Positions 9,162-18,813 of a stretch of DNA of 64,000 nt are shown in pieces. Source of the DNA: Comamonadaceae bacterium. GTDB lineage: Bacteria; Pseudomonadota; Gammaproteobacteria; Burkholderiales; Burkholderiaceae_C. The notes under the pieces were generated by a model. The model worked only from the letters and a program-made list of their open reading frames with translations. It was not told the origin of the DNA and did no database searches. A program made the position numbers and the translations under genes. The DNA is taken from the NCBI GenBank assembly GCA_947447985.1, contig CANFLX010000010.1, positions 1-64,000 of the forward strand, written 5' to 3'. Positions within the stretch are counted from its first letter, which is position 1. The number at the start of each line of letters is the position of its first letter.

Positions 9162-10184
9162 ATGAACTTCCTCGTGGTGGGTGCCGGTTCCATTGGCTGT
9201 TATGTGGGAGGCCGCCTGGCTGCAGCGGGGCAACGGGTGGCCTTTGTGGGCCGCGCGCATGTGATGGATCCCTTGGCCGAGGGCGGCTTGACGGTGTCGG
9301 ACCTGGACGGATTTGAGGCACACCTTCCTGCGGCGCAGCTCCGTCTGCACACCGCGGTGAAGGACGGCTGGGCTGCGTTGCAGGCGAGCAGCGACATCGA
9401 TGTCCCAACCATCGTTCTGCTGTGCGTCAAAGGCGGCGCCACGGCGTCCGCCGCGCAGGAGATTGGCGAACAGTGTCCCAAGGGGACGGTGGTGGTGTCC
9501 TTGCAAAACGGTGTCGAAAACGTCCAACGCATTGCACAGGCGGCGCCGGGCTTGCAGGCAGTGGCAGGCATGGTGCCCTACAACGTGGTGATGCCCCATC
9601 CCCACCGGGTGCACAGGGCCACTGAGGGGCCTTTGCAAATGGCGGATACCGCGTCCACCCGGGTCATGGCCGATATCTTTATTACCAGTGGGCTGCCCAC
9701 CGTCTTGGCCAGCGACATGCGTGCGGTGCAGTGGGGCAAGCTTTTGCTCAACCTCAACAACCCGGTCAATGCCTTGTCCGATCTGCCTTTGCTCGACGAG
9801 TTGCGCGAGCGCGATTACCGCCGCGTATTGGCGTCGCTGCAGACCGAGGCTCTGCAGGTCCTGGACGCCGCAGGCATCCAGCCCGCGCAGGTGGCGAAAT
9901 CGCCGCCGCGTCTGCTGCCACACATTCTGCGTTTGCCCAATTGGGCATTCAACCGGGTGGCCGCCAGTATGTTGCGCATGGACGCCTCAGCCCGTTCGTC
10001 GATGTGGGAGGATGTGCAGCGCGGCCGCACCACCGAAATCGACGATTTGTGCGGTGCGGTCGTGCGTTTGGCCCAAGCGCATGGCGCCAAGGCGCCCCGC
10101 AGTGCCGCGATGTGCCAACTGATGGCGGAGCACCGCAGCGGTCAGCGCTGGACGGGACTTGCCTTGCGCCAGGCGATCGGCTAG
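9162..10184 (+). CDS. 2-dehydropantoate 2-reductase family protein (PanE/ApbA-like)
   Basis: NADPH-dependent reductase family member of 340 residues. The N-terminal Rossmann motif VVGAGSIGCYVGG contains GxGxxG at residues 7-12, and the catalytic-lysine motif WGKLLLNLNNPVNAL places Lys193 where the family's acid/base lysine lies. The C-terminal helical domain includes SMWEDVQRGRTTEIDDLCG, the usual PanE signature with the E/D contacts for substrate. It follows the decarboxylase stop by 7 bp, so the two are likely co-transcribed. Many Burkholderiales carry several PanE-like paralogues, so a role in pantothenate synthesis is possible but not certain. Confidence 0.85.
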   Translation: MNFLVVGAGSIGCYVGGRLAAAGQRVAFVGRAHVMDPLAEGGLTVSDLDGFEAHLPAAQLRLHTAVKDGWAALQASSDIDVPTIVLLCVKGGATASAAQEIGEQCPKGTVVVSLQNGVENVQRIAQAAPGLQAVAGMVPYNVVMPHPHRVHRATEGPLQMADTASTRVMADIFITSGLPTVLASDMRAVQWGKLLLNLNNPVNALSDLPLLDELRERDYRRVLASLQTEALQVLDAAGIQPAQVAKSPPRLLPHILRLPNWAFNRVAASMLRMDASARSSMWEDVQRGRTTEIDDLCGAVVRLAQAHGAKAPRSAAMCQLMAEHRSGQRWTGLALRQAIG

Positions 10185-10206
10185 CGCAAGCGGCCAGACG
10201 GCCGGC

Positions 10207-10989
10207 TTATTCGGTGGTCACGCCCATGGTCTTGTTGTAGCCGCCATCCACGTAGGTGATTTCGGCGGTGACGCCTGCGGCCAGGTCGCTCAGCAGGAAG
10301 GCGGCCACATTGCCCACGTCTTCGGTCGTGACATTGCGCCGGATGGGCGACGCATCGGCCACCAGGTTGAGCAGCTTGCCAAAGTCTTTGATGCCGCTGG
10401 CCGCCAAGGTTTTGATCGGTCCGGCGCTGATGCCATTCACCCGGATGCCTTTGGGGCCCACCGCCTCGGCCAGGTAACGCACCGAAGCCTCCAACGATGC
10501 CTTGGCCAAACCCATGGTGTTGTAGTTGGGGATGATGCGCTCAGCCCCCAGATAGCTCAGGGTCAGCAGCGCCGATTGGGGGTTCAGGTAGGGCAGGGCC
10601 GCTTTGGCCATGGCTGGAAAGCTGTAGGCACTGATGTCGTGGGCGATCTTGAAGCCCTCGCGGCTCAGGCCGTCCAGAAAATTGCCGGCAATGGCCTCGC
10701 GCGGCGCAAAGCCAATCGCGTGGACAAAGCCGTCAAACGTGGGCCAGTGGCTGGAGAGATCGCTAAACAGGCGTTCGATCTGGGCGTCGTCGCCCACATC
10801 GCAGTCAAACACCAGCGTGGAGCCAAAGTCGGCGGCAAATTCGGTAATGCGTTCCTTGAAGCGCTCGCCGACATAGCTGAACGCCAGCTCTGCGCCCTGG
10901 GCTTTGCAGGCCTTGGCGATGCCATAGGCGATGGAACGGTTGGACAGTACGCCCGTGATCAACAACTTCTTGCCTGCTAGAAAGCCCAT
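10207..10989 (-). CDS. fabI: Enoyl-[acyl-carrier-protein] reductase, NADH-dependent
   Basis: Catalyses the last reduction of each fatty-acid elongation cycle, trans-2-enoyl-ACP to acyl-ACP. The protein is 260 residues, matching E. coli FabI. The nucleotide-binding segment is [15 protein letters not shown]. The catalytic residues align by number with E. coli: Tyr146 and Tyr156 ([19 protein letters not shown]) and Lys163. The C-terminus has the conserved ITYVDGGYN. It is convergent with the PanE-like gene (22 bp apart) and divergent from yejA (47 bp), so the fabI and yejA promoters must lie close together or overlap. Confidence 0.97.
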   Translation of the reverse strand: MGFLAGKKLLITGVLSNRSIAYGIAKACKAQGAELAFSYVGERFKERITEFAADFGSTLVFDCDVGDDAQIERLFSDLSSHWPTFDGFVHAIGFAPREAIAGNFLDGLSREGFKIAHDISAYSFPAMAKAALPYLNPQSALLTLSYLGAERIIPNYNTMGLAKASLEASVRYLAEAVGPKGIRVNGISAGPIKTLAASGIKDFGKLLNLVADASPIRRNVTTEDVGNVAAFLLSDLAAGVTAEITYVDGGYNKTMGVTTE

Positions 10990-11036
10990 ATCGTCCTCTT
11001 GAAATGTGTCTTGGGGGAGTGAGGCAGAATTGTCGC

Positions 11037-12833
11037 ATGCGTTTTTTGCTGCTCCTTGTCGTCGCCTTCTCGTCCGTGCAGGCTTGGGCGGCGCACGGCT
11101 ATGCGCTGTGGGGCGAACTGAAATACCCGGCCGGGTTTGCGCACTTTGACTACGTCAACCCCGTGGCGCCCAAAGGCGGCGAGCTTCGATTGGTGAGCAA
11201 CCAGCGCACCTCGACCTTTGACAAGTACAACCCCTTCACCATCAAGGGCTCGGCTCCGGCTTACTTGAGTACCTTGATGTTTGACTCCTTGCTCACCAGT
11301 GCCTTGGACGAAACGGCGGCCGCTTATGGGCTCTTGGCCGAGGACGTGAGCGTGGCGTCTGACGGCCTGAGTGCCACCTTCCGGCTGCGCCCTCAGGCGC
11401 GTTTTCACAATGGTGACCCGGTGTTGGCGCTTGATGTGAAGCACAGCTTTGACACCCTCAACGGCAAATTTGTGTCACCCAGCTACCGCAGCCAGCTCGA
11501 AGATGTGGCGGGCGTCGGCGTGCTGGACGCGCGCACCGTGCGCTTTCGCTTCAAAAAGCCCAACCGCGAGCTGCCCCTGACGGTGGGCGGTCTGCCAGTG
11601 TTCAGCCACCGCTGGGGCGAGTCTCAAGGGGTGCTCAAGCCCTTTGACCAGGTGGTCATGGACATTCCGATTGGCAGTGGGCCCTACAAGGTAGGCCCGG
11701 TCAATTTCGGCAAGGACATCAGCTATGTGCGCGATAGCGCCTACTGGGCCCAAGACCTGAATGTGCGGCTCGGTACCGCCAACTTTGACCAGGTCACCGT
11801 CAAAATTTACAAAGACAATACCGCGCGCCTAGAGGCGCTCAAGGCGGGTGAGTTTGATCTGATGCGGTTTTTCTCAGCGGGTGACTGGGCGCGGCGCGTC
11901 ACGGGCCGCAAGTTTGACAGCGGCGAATTGGTCAAGGCCGAATTTGCCCACCGCCTGCCCACCGGTTTCCAGAGCTATGTGCTCAACCTGCGGCGTGACA
12001 AGCTCAAGGACCTGCGGGTGCGACAGGCGCTGGGCCTGGCGCTGGACTACGAGTGGATGAACCGGCAAATGTTTTACGGCGCCTACCAGCGCGTGCAGGG
12101 CATTTTTGGCAACACGGCCTGCCAGGCTACAGGCGTGCCCGACGCCAAAGAACTGGCGCTGCTAGAGCCCTGGCGCGCCCAGCTGCCTGCCAGCGTATTC
12201 GGCGCGATGGCGATGGCACCGCGCACCGACGGTGACAGCAGCTTGCGCAGTAACTTGCGCCAGGCGCAGCAATTGCTCAAAGACGCCGGCTGGGAATACC
12301 GCAATGGGGCTCTGCGCAACAGCGCCAATGAGCCGCTGGAGTTGGAGTACCTGGACAGCAATGAGGGCGGCGCCCGCGTGGTCACGCCCTGGGCGCGCAA
12401 TCTGGAAAAAATCGGCGTGACGCTCAAGTTCCGCCCGGTGGACTACGCGCTGTACCAGCAGCGCCTGCAAAAATTTGACTTTGACATCACCTCGCTGGCC
12501 TATGGCGGCACCCACAACCCGGGCCAGGAGTTCGCCGATTTGTTTGGCAGCAAGGCCGCCGACCAGGAAGACTCGGGCAACCACAGCGGTATCAAAAATC
12601 CTGCCGTCGACGCACTGATCACCCGCATGGTGGCCGCCAAGTCGCAGGCCGATTTGCTGCCAGCCTGCCGGGCGCTGGACCGGGTGATTGCGCACAGCCA
12701 CATCTTTGTGCCGCAGTGGTCGGCTGCCACCCACCGGATTGCCTACAACGCATGGCGACTGCAAAAACCGGCCGTGCTGCCACCCTATGCCCAAGGTGAA
12801 ACCTGGGCCATCGACACCTGGTGGGCCCGCTGA
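11037..12833 (+). CDS. yejA: Peptide ABC transporter periplasmic binding protein (YejA-like, SBP family 5)
   Basis: Periplasmic binding protein of about 598 residues for oligopeptides; YejABEF family systems import microcin C-type and other peptides. ATG 11037 gives a signal peptide [19 protein letters not shown] cut after AWA. The mature start [21 protein letters not shown] and the following [24 protein letters not shown] are typical of YejA proteins, followed by the SBP_bac_5 body. The stop codon lies 2 nt before the yejB ATG, indicating translational coupling in a yejABEF operon. Confidence 0.93.
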   Translation: MRFLLLLVVAFSSVQAWAAHGYALWGELKYPAGFAHFDYVNPVAPKGGELRLVSNQRTSTFDKYNPFTIKGSAPAYLSTLMFDSLLTSALDETAAAYGLLAEDVSVASDGLSATFRLRPQARFHNGDPVLALDVKHSFDTLNGKFVSPSYRSQLEDVAGVGVLDARTVRFRFKKPNRELPLTVGGLPVFSHRWGESQGVLKPFDQVVMDIPIGSGPYKVGPVNFGKDISYVRDSAYWAQDLNVRLGTANFDQVTVKIYKDNTARLEALKAGEFDLMRFFSAGDWARRVTGRKFDSGELVKAEFAHRLPTGFQSYVLNLRRDKLKDLRVRQALGLALDYEWMNRQMFYGAYQRVQGIFGNTACQATGVPDAKELALLEPWRAQLPASVFGAMAMAPRTDGDSSLRSNLRQAQQLLKDAGWEYRNGALRNSANEPLELEYLDSNEGGARVVTPWARNLEKIGVTLKFRPVDYALYQQRLQKFDFDITSLAYGGTHNPGQEFADLFGSKAADQEDSGNHSGIKNPAVDALITRMVAAKSQADLLPACRALDRVIAHSHIFVPQWSAATHRIAYNAWRLQKPAVLPPYAQGETWAIDTWWAR

Positions 12834-12835
12834 CC

Positions 12836-13864
12836 ATGTTGCTCTACATCCTCAAACGCCTGGTGCTGATGGTGCCGACCCTGCTGGGTATTTTGTTGCT
12901 GACCTTTGTCGTCATCCAGTTTGTGCCCGGCGGGCCCGTGGAGCAGTACCTGGCCGAAGCCAAGGCGGGCGCTGGCAGTGGTGCCGAAGGCGGGGGACTG
13001 AGCTACCGGGGCGCACAAGGCGTGGACCCCAAGCGCATTGAACAGGCCAAAGCGCTGTACGGCTTTGACAAGCCCGCCCCCGAGCGCTTTTGGCAGATGC
13101 TGACGCAGTTCGCGCGCTTTGACCTGGGCACGAGTTTTTTCCAGAACCGCAAGGTGTCTGAACTGGTGTGGGAAAAACTACCGGTGTCCATGAGCCTGGG
13201 ACTTTGGACTTTTTTCATCAGCTACCTGGTGGCCGTGCCCTTGGGCGTGGCCAAGGCGGTGCGCGCAGGCTCGCGGTTTGACTGGATCACCTCGGTGCTG
13301 GTGCTGGTGGGTTATGCGATTCCCGGCTTTGTGCTGGGCGTGGCGCTGCTGGTGGTGTTTGGCGGGCAACTGCAATGGTTTCCCCTGCGCGGTCTGACCT
13401 CGGGCAACTGGGAGCAGCTGAGTTGGGGTGCGCGCATCACCGACTATCTGTGGCACATCGCGCTGCCGGTCACGGCCATGGTGATGGGCAGTTTTGCGAC
13501 CACCGCCATGCTGACCAAGAACGCGTTCCTGGAGGAAATCCGCAAGCAGTACGTAGTCACCGCCCGTGCCAAAGGCCTGTCAGAGCGCCGCGTGCTGTGG
13601 AAACATGTGATGCGCAATGCGCTCATTCCCATCGTGACCGGTTTTCCGGCGGCATTTATCGGTGCGTTTTTCACCGGGGCCCTGCTGATTGAAACCCAGT
13701 TTTCCTTGGATGGGCTGGGCTTGCTGAGCTACGAGAGCGTGATCCGGCGCGACTACCCGGTGGTCATGGGCACGCTGTACTTGTTTACCTTGATCGGCTT
13801 GGTCACCAAGCTGATCTCCGACCTCTGCTATGTGTGGGTGGATCCGCGTGTCAAATTCGATTAA
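12836..13864 (+). CDS. yejB: Peptide ABC transporter permease YejB-like
   Basis: Inner-membrane permease of 342 residues from the BPD_transp_1/DppB class. It begins with the canonical helix YILKRLVLMVPTLLGILLLTFVVIQFVPGGPVEQ. A YejB-specific insertion (AEAKAGAGSGAEGGGLSYRGAQGVD) precedes the core, and the EAA coupling loop is EEIRKQYVVTARAKGLSERRVLWKHVMRNAL. The C-terminus YVWVDPRVKFD is typical. A GTG at 12836 minus 15 would overlap yejA; the ATG gives the standard family start. The yejE frame overlaps its last bases. Confidence 0.93.
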   Translation: MLLYILKRLVLMVPTLLGILLLTFVVIQFVPGGPVEQYLAEAKAGAGSGAEGGGLSYRGAQGVDPKRIEQAKALYGFDKPAPERFWQMLTQFARFDLGTSFFQNRKVSELVWEKLPVSMSLGLWTFFISYLVAVPLGVAKAVRAGSRFDWITSVLVLVGYAIPGFVLGVALLVVFGGQLQWFPLRGLTSGNWEQLSWGARITDYLWHIALPVTAMVMGSFATTAMLTKNAFLEEIRKQYVVTARAKGLSERRVLWKHVMRNALIPIVTGFPAAFIGAFFTGALLIETQFSLDGLGLLSYESVIRRDYPVVMGTLYLFTLIGLVTKLISDLCYVWVDPRVKFD

Positions 13865-14897
13865 GCCGACCGCCAGCCTCAGTCCATCGCGCCGCGCCTG
13901 GTTGCGCTTCAAGCGCAACCGGCTGGGGTTTGTCAGCCTGGTCATTTTTTGCATTTTTGTGGGGCTCAGTCTGGCCGCTGAGTTGGTGTCCAACGACCGG
14001 CCGCTGGTGGTGTCCTACCACGGCCAGCTCTACTGGCCCATGGTGCGCGACTATCCTGAGACCACCTTTGGTGGCGATTTCGCCACGCCCACCGATTACC
14101 TCGATCCCTTCATCCGCGACAAGCTCTCCGAACCGGGCAACTGGGCGCTGTTTGCCCCCAACCGCTATGGCCCCAAAACGCTGAACTATTTCGCCCGTTC
14201 GCCCAACCCCGCGCCGCCCACCACGGACAACTGGCTGGGCACCGACGACCGGGGGCGCGATTTGCTGGCCCAGCTCATTTACGGATTTCGGGTCAGCGTT
14301 TTGTTTGCGCTGGCGCTCACGGCCACCGGTGTGCTTCTGGGTATCGTGACGGGCGCGATCCAGGGTTTTTTTGGCGGCAAGACCGACCTCGCCTTGCAGC
14401 GGGTGATTGAGGTTTGGAGCGCCATGCCGGAGTTGTATTTGCTGATTATTTTCAGCGCGGTGTTCGCGCCCAGCATCGGCTTGCTGCTGGTGTTGCTGAG
14501 TTTGTTTGGCTGGATGGGGCTGAGCGACTATGTGCGGGCGGAATTTTTGCGCAACCGGCAAATGGACTATGTGCGCGCCGCACGGGCGCTGGGGGTGTCC
14601 AACTGGACCATCATCACCCGCCATGTGCTGCCCAACAGCCTGACGCCGGTGGTCACTTTTTTGCCGTTTCGCATGAGCGGCGCGATTTTGGCCTTGACCT
14701 CGCTCGATTTTCTCGGCCTGGGCGTTCCGCCGGGCACACCCTCGCTGGGGGAGCTGCTATCGCAGGGCAAGAACAATATTGACGCTTGGTGGATTTCGCT
14801 GGCGACGTTTGGCGTCCTGGTGCTCACTTTGCTGCTGCTCACTTTGATGGGCGACGCCCTGCGCGATGCGCTGGACCCCCGAAAGGCCGATCAATGA
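13830..14897 (+). CDS. yejE: Peptide ABC transporter permease YejE-like
   Basis: Second inner-membrane permease, DppC class, up to 355 residues. The start is uncertain: ATG 13830 overlaps yejB by 35 bp, while GTG 13848 has a GGTGGA-like site 6 nt upstream and gives a start closer to the family (SLSPSRRAWLRFKRNRLGF). It has an N-terminal transmembrane helix, a YejE-type periplasmic loop (YPETTFGGDFATPTDYLDPF), the motif NWLGTDDRGRDLLAQLIYG, and the EAA loop RNRQMDYVRAARALGVSNW. It ends in an ATGA overlap with yejF. Confidence 0.92.
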   Translation: MCGWIRVSNSIKPTASLSPSRRAWLRFKRNRLGFVSLVIFCIFVGLSLAAELVSNDRPLVVSYHGQLYWPMVRDYPETTFGGDFATPTDYLDPFIRDKLSEPGNWALFAPNRYGPKTLNYFARSPNPAPPTTDNWLGTDDRGRDLLAQLIYGFRVSVLFALALTATGVLLGIVTGAIQGFFGGKTDLALQRVIEVWSAMPELYLLIIFSAVFAPSIGLLLVLLSLFGWMGLSDYVRAEFLRNRQMDYVRAARALGVSNWTIITRHVLPNSLTPVVTFLPFRMSGAILALTSLDFLGLGVPPGTPSLGELLSQGKNNIDAWWISLATFGVLVLTLLLLTLMGDALRDALDPRKADQ

Positions 14898-16486
14898 GCC
14901 TGCTGAGCGTCCAAGGTCTGCGCATCGCCTTTGGCAGCCAAGAGGTGGTGCACGGTGTGGACTTTCACATCGAAGCGGGAGAAAAACTGGCCTTGGTGGG
15001 CGAGTCGGGCTCCGGCAAGACCGTGACCGCTTTGAGCTTGCTGGGGCTTGCGCAGGGCGCTCAATGCAACGGTCAGGCGCTGTTCGAAAGCGAAGGCCTG
15101 TCGCTGGACCTGTTGCACGCAAGCCCCGAGGCGCTACGGGGTGTGCGGGGCCAGGACATCGCCATGATTTTTCAGGAGCCAATGACCGCGCTCAACCCCG
15201 TGTTCACCGTGGGCGAGCAGATTGCCGAAGTGTTGCAGCTCAAAACCGGTTTGAGCGCCCGCCAGGCGGCACAGGCGGCTATGGGTTTACTGGCCGACAC
15301 CGGCATACAGGAACCCGAGCGCCGCGCCCGGGCCTATCCCCACCAGCTGTCGGGCGGCCAGCGCCAACGCGCCATGATCGCCATGGCTTTGGCCTGCCGT
15401 CCCAAGCTGCTGCTGGCCGATGAGCCCACCACGGCGCTGGACGTCACGGTGCGCAAGCAAATTCTGGATTTGCTGGGCGACTTGCAAAAAAAGCAGGGCA
15501 TGGCCGTGCTGCTAATCACCCACGATTTGAACCTGGTACGCCAATTTGCCGACCGGGTGGCGGTCATGGAAAACGGCCACGTGGTGGAGCAGGGAGACGT
15601 GGCGACAGTCTTCGCCGCGCCCGCACACCCTTACACACAGCGGCTGTTGGCGAGCAAGCCGGTTCGCAACGTTGCCCCCGCGCAGCCACAGGCGACAACT
15701 GCACTGCACACCAAGGCATTGCGCGTGACCTACCCTGTGCCGCGACCCGGCATTCGCGGATGGTTCAGCAGTGCAGCGTTTGTGGCGGTTGAAGCGGCCA
15801 CCCTGGACCTGGCGGCCGGGCAAACGCTGGGCGTGGTGGGCGAGTCGGGCTCTGGCAAGTCCACCTTGGCGCTGGCCGCTCTGGGTTTGCTGCATTCCCA
15901 GGGCGATATTGACGTGTTTGGACAGGGCTGGGGGCAAGGCGCAGCCAACGATTTGGCGATTCGAAAGCGCATGCAGGTGGTGTTTCAAGACCCGTTTTCG
16001 TCGCTCTCACCGCGGTTGACGGTTGAAGAGATCGTCGGCGAGGGCCTGCGGGTGCACCAACCGCATCTGTCCGCCGCCCAGCGCCAATCCCGGGTGGTCG
16101 CCGCTTTGGCCGAAGTGGGGCTGAGCGACACGCAGTTTCCCGGGCTGCTGCAACGCTACCCCCACCAGTTCTCGGGCGGGCAACGCCAGCGCATTGCGAT
16201 TGCCCGCGCTTTGATCGTCGAGCCCGACATTCTGGCGCTTGATGAGCCCACCAGTGCCCTGGATGTCACCATGGCGCAACAAATCCTGGAGTTGCTGCAA
16301 GCCTTGCAGCGCAAACGGGGCCTGTCTTACTTGCTGATCACTCATGACGTGGCGGTGGTACAGGCCATGGCCCATGCGGTCGTCGTTATGAAAGACGGCC
16401 AGGTGGTGGAATCGGGGCCGGTGGAGATGGTGCTGGGCCATCCGCAGCATCCCTATACCCAAATGTTGCTGGCCGCCAGCGAATAA
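14894..16486 (+). CDS. yejF: Peptide ABC transporter ATP-binding protein YejF-like (two fused ATPase domains)
   Basis: This 530-residue protein carries both ATPase domains in one chain, as expected for YejF. Each half has a Walker A (GESGSGKT, residues about 37-44; GESGSGKS near residue 320), an ABC signature (LSGGQRQRAMIA; FSGGQRQRIAIA), a Walker B (LLLADEPTTALD; ILALDEPTSALD) and an H-loop (LLITHD in both halves). An oligopeptide-type C-terminal extension follows each (HPYTQRLL, HPYTQMLL). ATG 14894 overlaps the yejE stop (ATGA). It powers peptide uptake through YejBE. Confidence 0.95.
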   Translation: MSLLSVQGLRIAFGSQEVVHGVDFHIEAGEKLALVGESGSGKTVTALSLLGLAQGAQCNGQALFESEGLSLDLLHASPEALRGVRGQDIAMIFQEPMTALNPVFTVGEQIAEVLQLKTGLSARQAAQAAMGLLADTGIQEPERRARAYPHQLSGGQRQRAMIAMALACRPKLLLADEPTTALDVTVRKQILDLLGDLQKKQGMAVLLITHDLNLVRQFADRVAVMENGHVVEQGDVATVFAAPAHPYTQRLLASKPVRNVAPAQPQATTALHTKALRVTYPVPRPGIRGWFSSAAFVAVEAATLDLAAGQTLGVVGESGSGKSTLALAALGLLHSQGDIDVFGQGWGQGAANDLAIRKRMQVVFQDPFSSLSPRLTVEEIVGEGLRVHQPHLSAAQRQSRVVAALAEVGLSDTQFPGLLQRYPHQFSGGQRQRIAIARALIVEPDILALDEPTSALDVTMAQQILELLQALQRKRGLSYLLITHDVAVVQAMAHAVVVMKDGQVVESGPVEMVLGHPQHPYTQMLLAASE

Positions 16487-16523
16487 TTCCTTAAGAATCA
16501 AGGCGTTAAGCGCGCATTTCCAG

Positions 16524-16529
16524 TACAAT
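16524..16529 (+). promoter_or_regulatory. Candidate -10 element (TACAAT) upstream of rimP
   Basis: TACAAT, one mismatch from consensus, lies in the 158-bp gap between yejF and rimP. No strong -35 hexamer is visible at 16-18 bp. A start near 16536 would place the following hairpin within the first 40 nt of the rimP-nusA-infB transcript. Confidence 0.45.
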
Positions 16530-16545
16530 CCGAGCTTCACGACCA

Positions 16546-16576
16546 AACGGGCGGGTATTTACCGCCCGTTTTTTTT
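16546..16576 (+). terminator. Terminator-like hairpin between yejF and rimP
   Basis: Nine paired bases, AACGGGCGG / CCGCCCGTT, with loop GTATTTA are followed by a T run to 16576 that extends the final TT of the stem. It is a strong intrinsic terminator by shape. It may end the yej operon, or act as an attenuator if transcription starts at the TACAAT element just upstream. Confidence 0.85.
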
Positions 16577-16644
16577 GGTCGATCGTTTTCTGATGCCACT
16601 GCTTTTGGGCGCTGGCAAAGCTTGTTGAGACGGATTACACAGAC

Positions 16645-17259
16645 GTGGCATTGCAGGACATCGTGACACAAACCGTGGTGGGGCTCGGCTACGACTTGGT
16701 CGAAATCGACCGGTCGGCCGGGGGCTTGCTGCGCATCACGATCGACTTGCCCTGGGTAAAGGCGCCTGAAGGCGAGGTGCAGGTGGAGCAATTCATCACC
16801 GTGGAAGATTGCGAGAAGGTCACGCGCCAGCTGCAGTTTGCGCTGGAGGTGGACGGCATTGAGTACCGCCGCCTGGAAGTGTCTTCGCCGGGTATCGACC
16901 GGCCTTTGCGCCATGCGCAGGATTTCGAGAGATTTGCAGGCCAGGTGGTGGATGTGACCCTGAAGGCGCCGATTGGCGTGGCAGCGACGGGACAAGTCAG
17001 TGCCAACCGCAAAAAGTTTCGCGGCACCTTGGAGCGTCTGGTGGACGAGCAGGGCCAGGTGACCTGGCAAATTGTGTGGAGCGATGCGCCTGCAGTGAAG
17101 CCCGGCCAAAAGGTGAGCAAAAAGCGCGTACCGCCGCCGCTGCAGGCTTTGGGCTTCGCGTTGGACGAATTGCGTGAGGCGCGTTTGGCGCCGATTGTGA
17201 GTTTTAAGGGGCGCGGCAGCGGTGCAGAGTTGCACGGCGGCGAGGCCTCCGTTTCGTAG
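16645..17259 (+). CDS. rimP: Ribosome maturation factor RimP
   Basis: Required for late assembly of the 30S subunit. The protein is 204 residues, longer than E. coli RimP (about 150) because of a C-terminal basic tail after residue 150, a length often seen in betaproteobacteria. It starts with GTG. N-terminal domain: VVGLGYDLVEIDRSAGGLLRI-type strand pattern and VEQFITVEDCEKVTRQLQ; core motif LEVSSPGIDRPLR, the family signature, then an Sm-like C-terminal domain. It is first in the rimP-nusA-infB-rbfA-truB cluster. Confidence 0.93.
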   Translation: MALQDIVTQTVVGLGYDLVEIDRSAGGLLRITIDLPWVKAPEGEVQVEQFITVEDCEKVTRQLQFALEVDGIEYRRLEVSSPGIDRPLRHAQDFERFAGQVVDVTLKAPIGVAATGQVSANRKKFRGTLERLVDEQGQVTWQIVWSDAPAVKPGQKVSKKRVPPPLQALGFALDELREARLAPIVSFKGRGSGAELHGGEASVS

Positions 17260-17292
17260 TTATTGAAAAAGAGTGTTCAGGAGAGTCTAGGC

Positions 17293-18798
17293 ATGAATCG
17301 CGAATTGTTGATGTTGGTTGAGGCTATTTCACGCGAGAAAAACGTGGAGCGTGACGTGGTGCTCGGTGCCGTTGAAGCGGCGTTGGCGCAAGCGACGAAG
17401 AAGCTGTACGAGGGCGACGTGGATATTCGCGTTGCGCTGGACCGCGACAGCGGTAACTACGAAACTTTCCGCCGCTGGCACGTGGTGCCCGACGAGGCGG
17501 GTTTGCAATTGCCCGACCAGGAAATTTTGCTGTTTGAAGCCAAAGAGCAAATCCCTGACATCGAAGTTGACGAATACATTGAAGAGGCGATCGAGTCGGT
17601 GCCGATCGGACGCATTGGCGCCATGGCGGCCAAGCAAGTCATTTTGCAAAAAATCCGCGACGCCGAGCGCGAGATGTTGCTCAACGAGTTCATGTCCCGT
17701 GGCGACAACATCTTCGTCGGCACCGTCAAGCGCATGGACAAGGGCGATTTGATTGTGGAGAGCGGTCGTGTCGAAGGTCGCTTGCGCCGCAACGAGATGA
17801 TCCCCAAAGAAAACTTCCGAGCTGGCGACCGTGTGCGCGCCATGATCATGGAAGTCGATTTGACGCTGCGCGGTGCGCCCATTGTGTTGTCGCGCTCTGC
17901 GCCTGACTTCATGATCGAGTTGTTCCGCCAGGAAGTGCCTGAAATCGAGCAAGGCCTGTTGGAGATCAAATCCTGCGCCCGTGACCCCGGTTCGCGCGCC
18001 AAGATTGCAGTGCTGTCGCATGACAAACGCGTGGACCCCATCGGTACCTGCGTCGGTGTGCGTGGCACCCGCGTCAACGGCGTGACCAATGAACTCGCCG
18101 GTGAGCGCGTGGACATTGTGCTGTGGAGCGAAGACCCGGCGCAGTTCGTGATTGGTGCGCTGGCACCCGCCAACGTGTCATCGATCGTGGTGGACGAAGA
18201 GCGCCACGCCATGGACGTGGTGGTGGACGAAGAAAACCTGGCGATTGCGATTGGCCGTGGCGGTCAAAACGTGCGCCTGGCGTCCGAGTTGACCGGCTGG
18301 AAGATCAACATCATGGACGCGGCAGAGTCCGCACAAAAACTGGCGGTGGAAACCGATTCGGGTCGCCGTCTGTTCATGGACAAGCTCGATGTGGACGAAG
18401 AAATCGCCGACATTCTGATTGCCGAAGGCTTTACCAGCTTGGAAGAAGTGGCCTACGTGCCCTTGCAAGAAATGCTGGAAATCGAGAGCTTTGACGAAGA
18501 CACGGTCAATGAACTTCGCACCCGTGCCAAAGACGCTTTGTTGACGATGGAAATCGCCCGCGAAGAAACCGTCAGCCAGGTCTCGCAGGACTTGCGCGAC
18601 TTTGCCGGTTTGAGCACCGCGCAAATCGCCCAACTGGCAGAAGCCGGTGTGCACACGCTCGACGATTTTGCCGACTTGGCGACCGACGAACTTACAGAAA
18701 TTACAGGCCAGTCTGCGGACGAAGCCACGGCCCTGATCATGAAGGCGCGCGAACATTGGTTTACCGATGACGCAGCTTCTCCAGAGTCACGGTCATGA
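17293..18798 (+). CDS. nusA: Transcription termination/antitermination protein NusA
   Basis: RNA-polymerase-associated factor controlling pausing, termination and antitermination, 501 residues (E. coli 495). ATG 17293 is preceded by AGGAG about 10 nt upstream. Domains in order: N-terminal RNAP-binding domain starting [20 protein letters not shown] (1-125), S1 domain (about 135-200, [20 protein letters not shown]), two KH domains (about 205-345, including the second KH motif [18 protein letters not shown]), and two acidic C-terminal repeats with helix-hairpin-helix character ([17 protein letters not shown]-like and [19 protein letters not shown]). All expected parts are present. Confidence 0.97.
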   Translation: MNRELLMLVEAISREKNVERDVVLGAVEAALAQATKKLYEGDVDIRVALDRDSGNYETFRRWHVVPDEAGLQLPDQEILLFEAKEQIPDIEVDEYIEEAIESVPIGRIGAMAAKQVILQKIRDAEREMLLNEFMSRGDNIFVGTVKRMDKGDLIVESGRVEGRLRRNEMIPKENFRAGDRVRAMIMEVDLTLRGAPIVLSRSAPDFMIELFRQEVPEIEQGLLEIKSCARDPGSRAKIAVLSHDKRVDPIGTCVGVRGTRVNGVTNELAGERVDIVLWSEDPAQFVIGALAPANVSSIVVDEERHAMDVVVDEENLAIAIGRGGQNVRLASELTGWKINIMDAAESAQKLAVETDSGRRLFMDKLDVDEEIADILIAEGFTSLEEVAYVPLQEMLEIESFDEDTVNELRTRAKDALLTMEIAREETVSQVSQDLRDFAGLSTAQIAQLAEAGVHTLDDFADLATDELTEITGQSADEATALIMKAREHWFTDDAASPESRS

Positions 18799-18813
18799 AA
18801 GGTTACCCCATAA

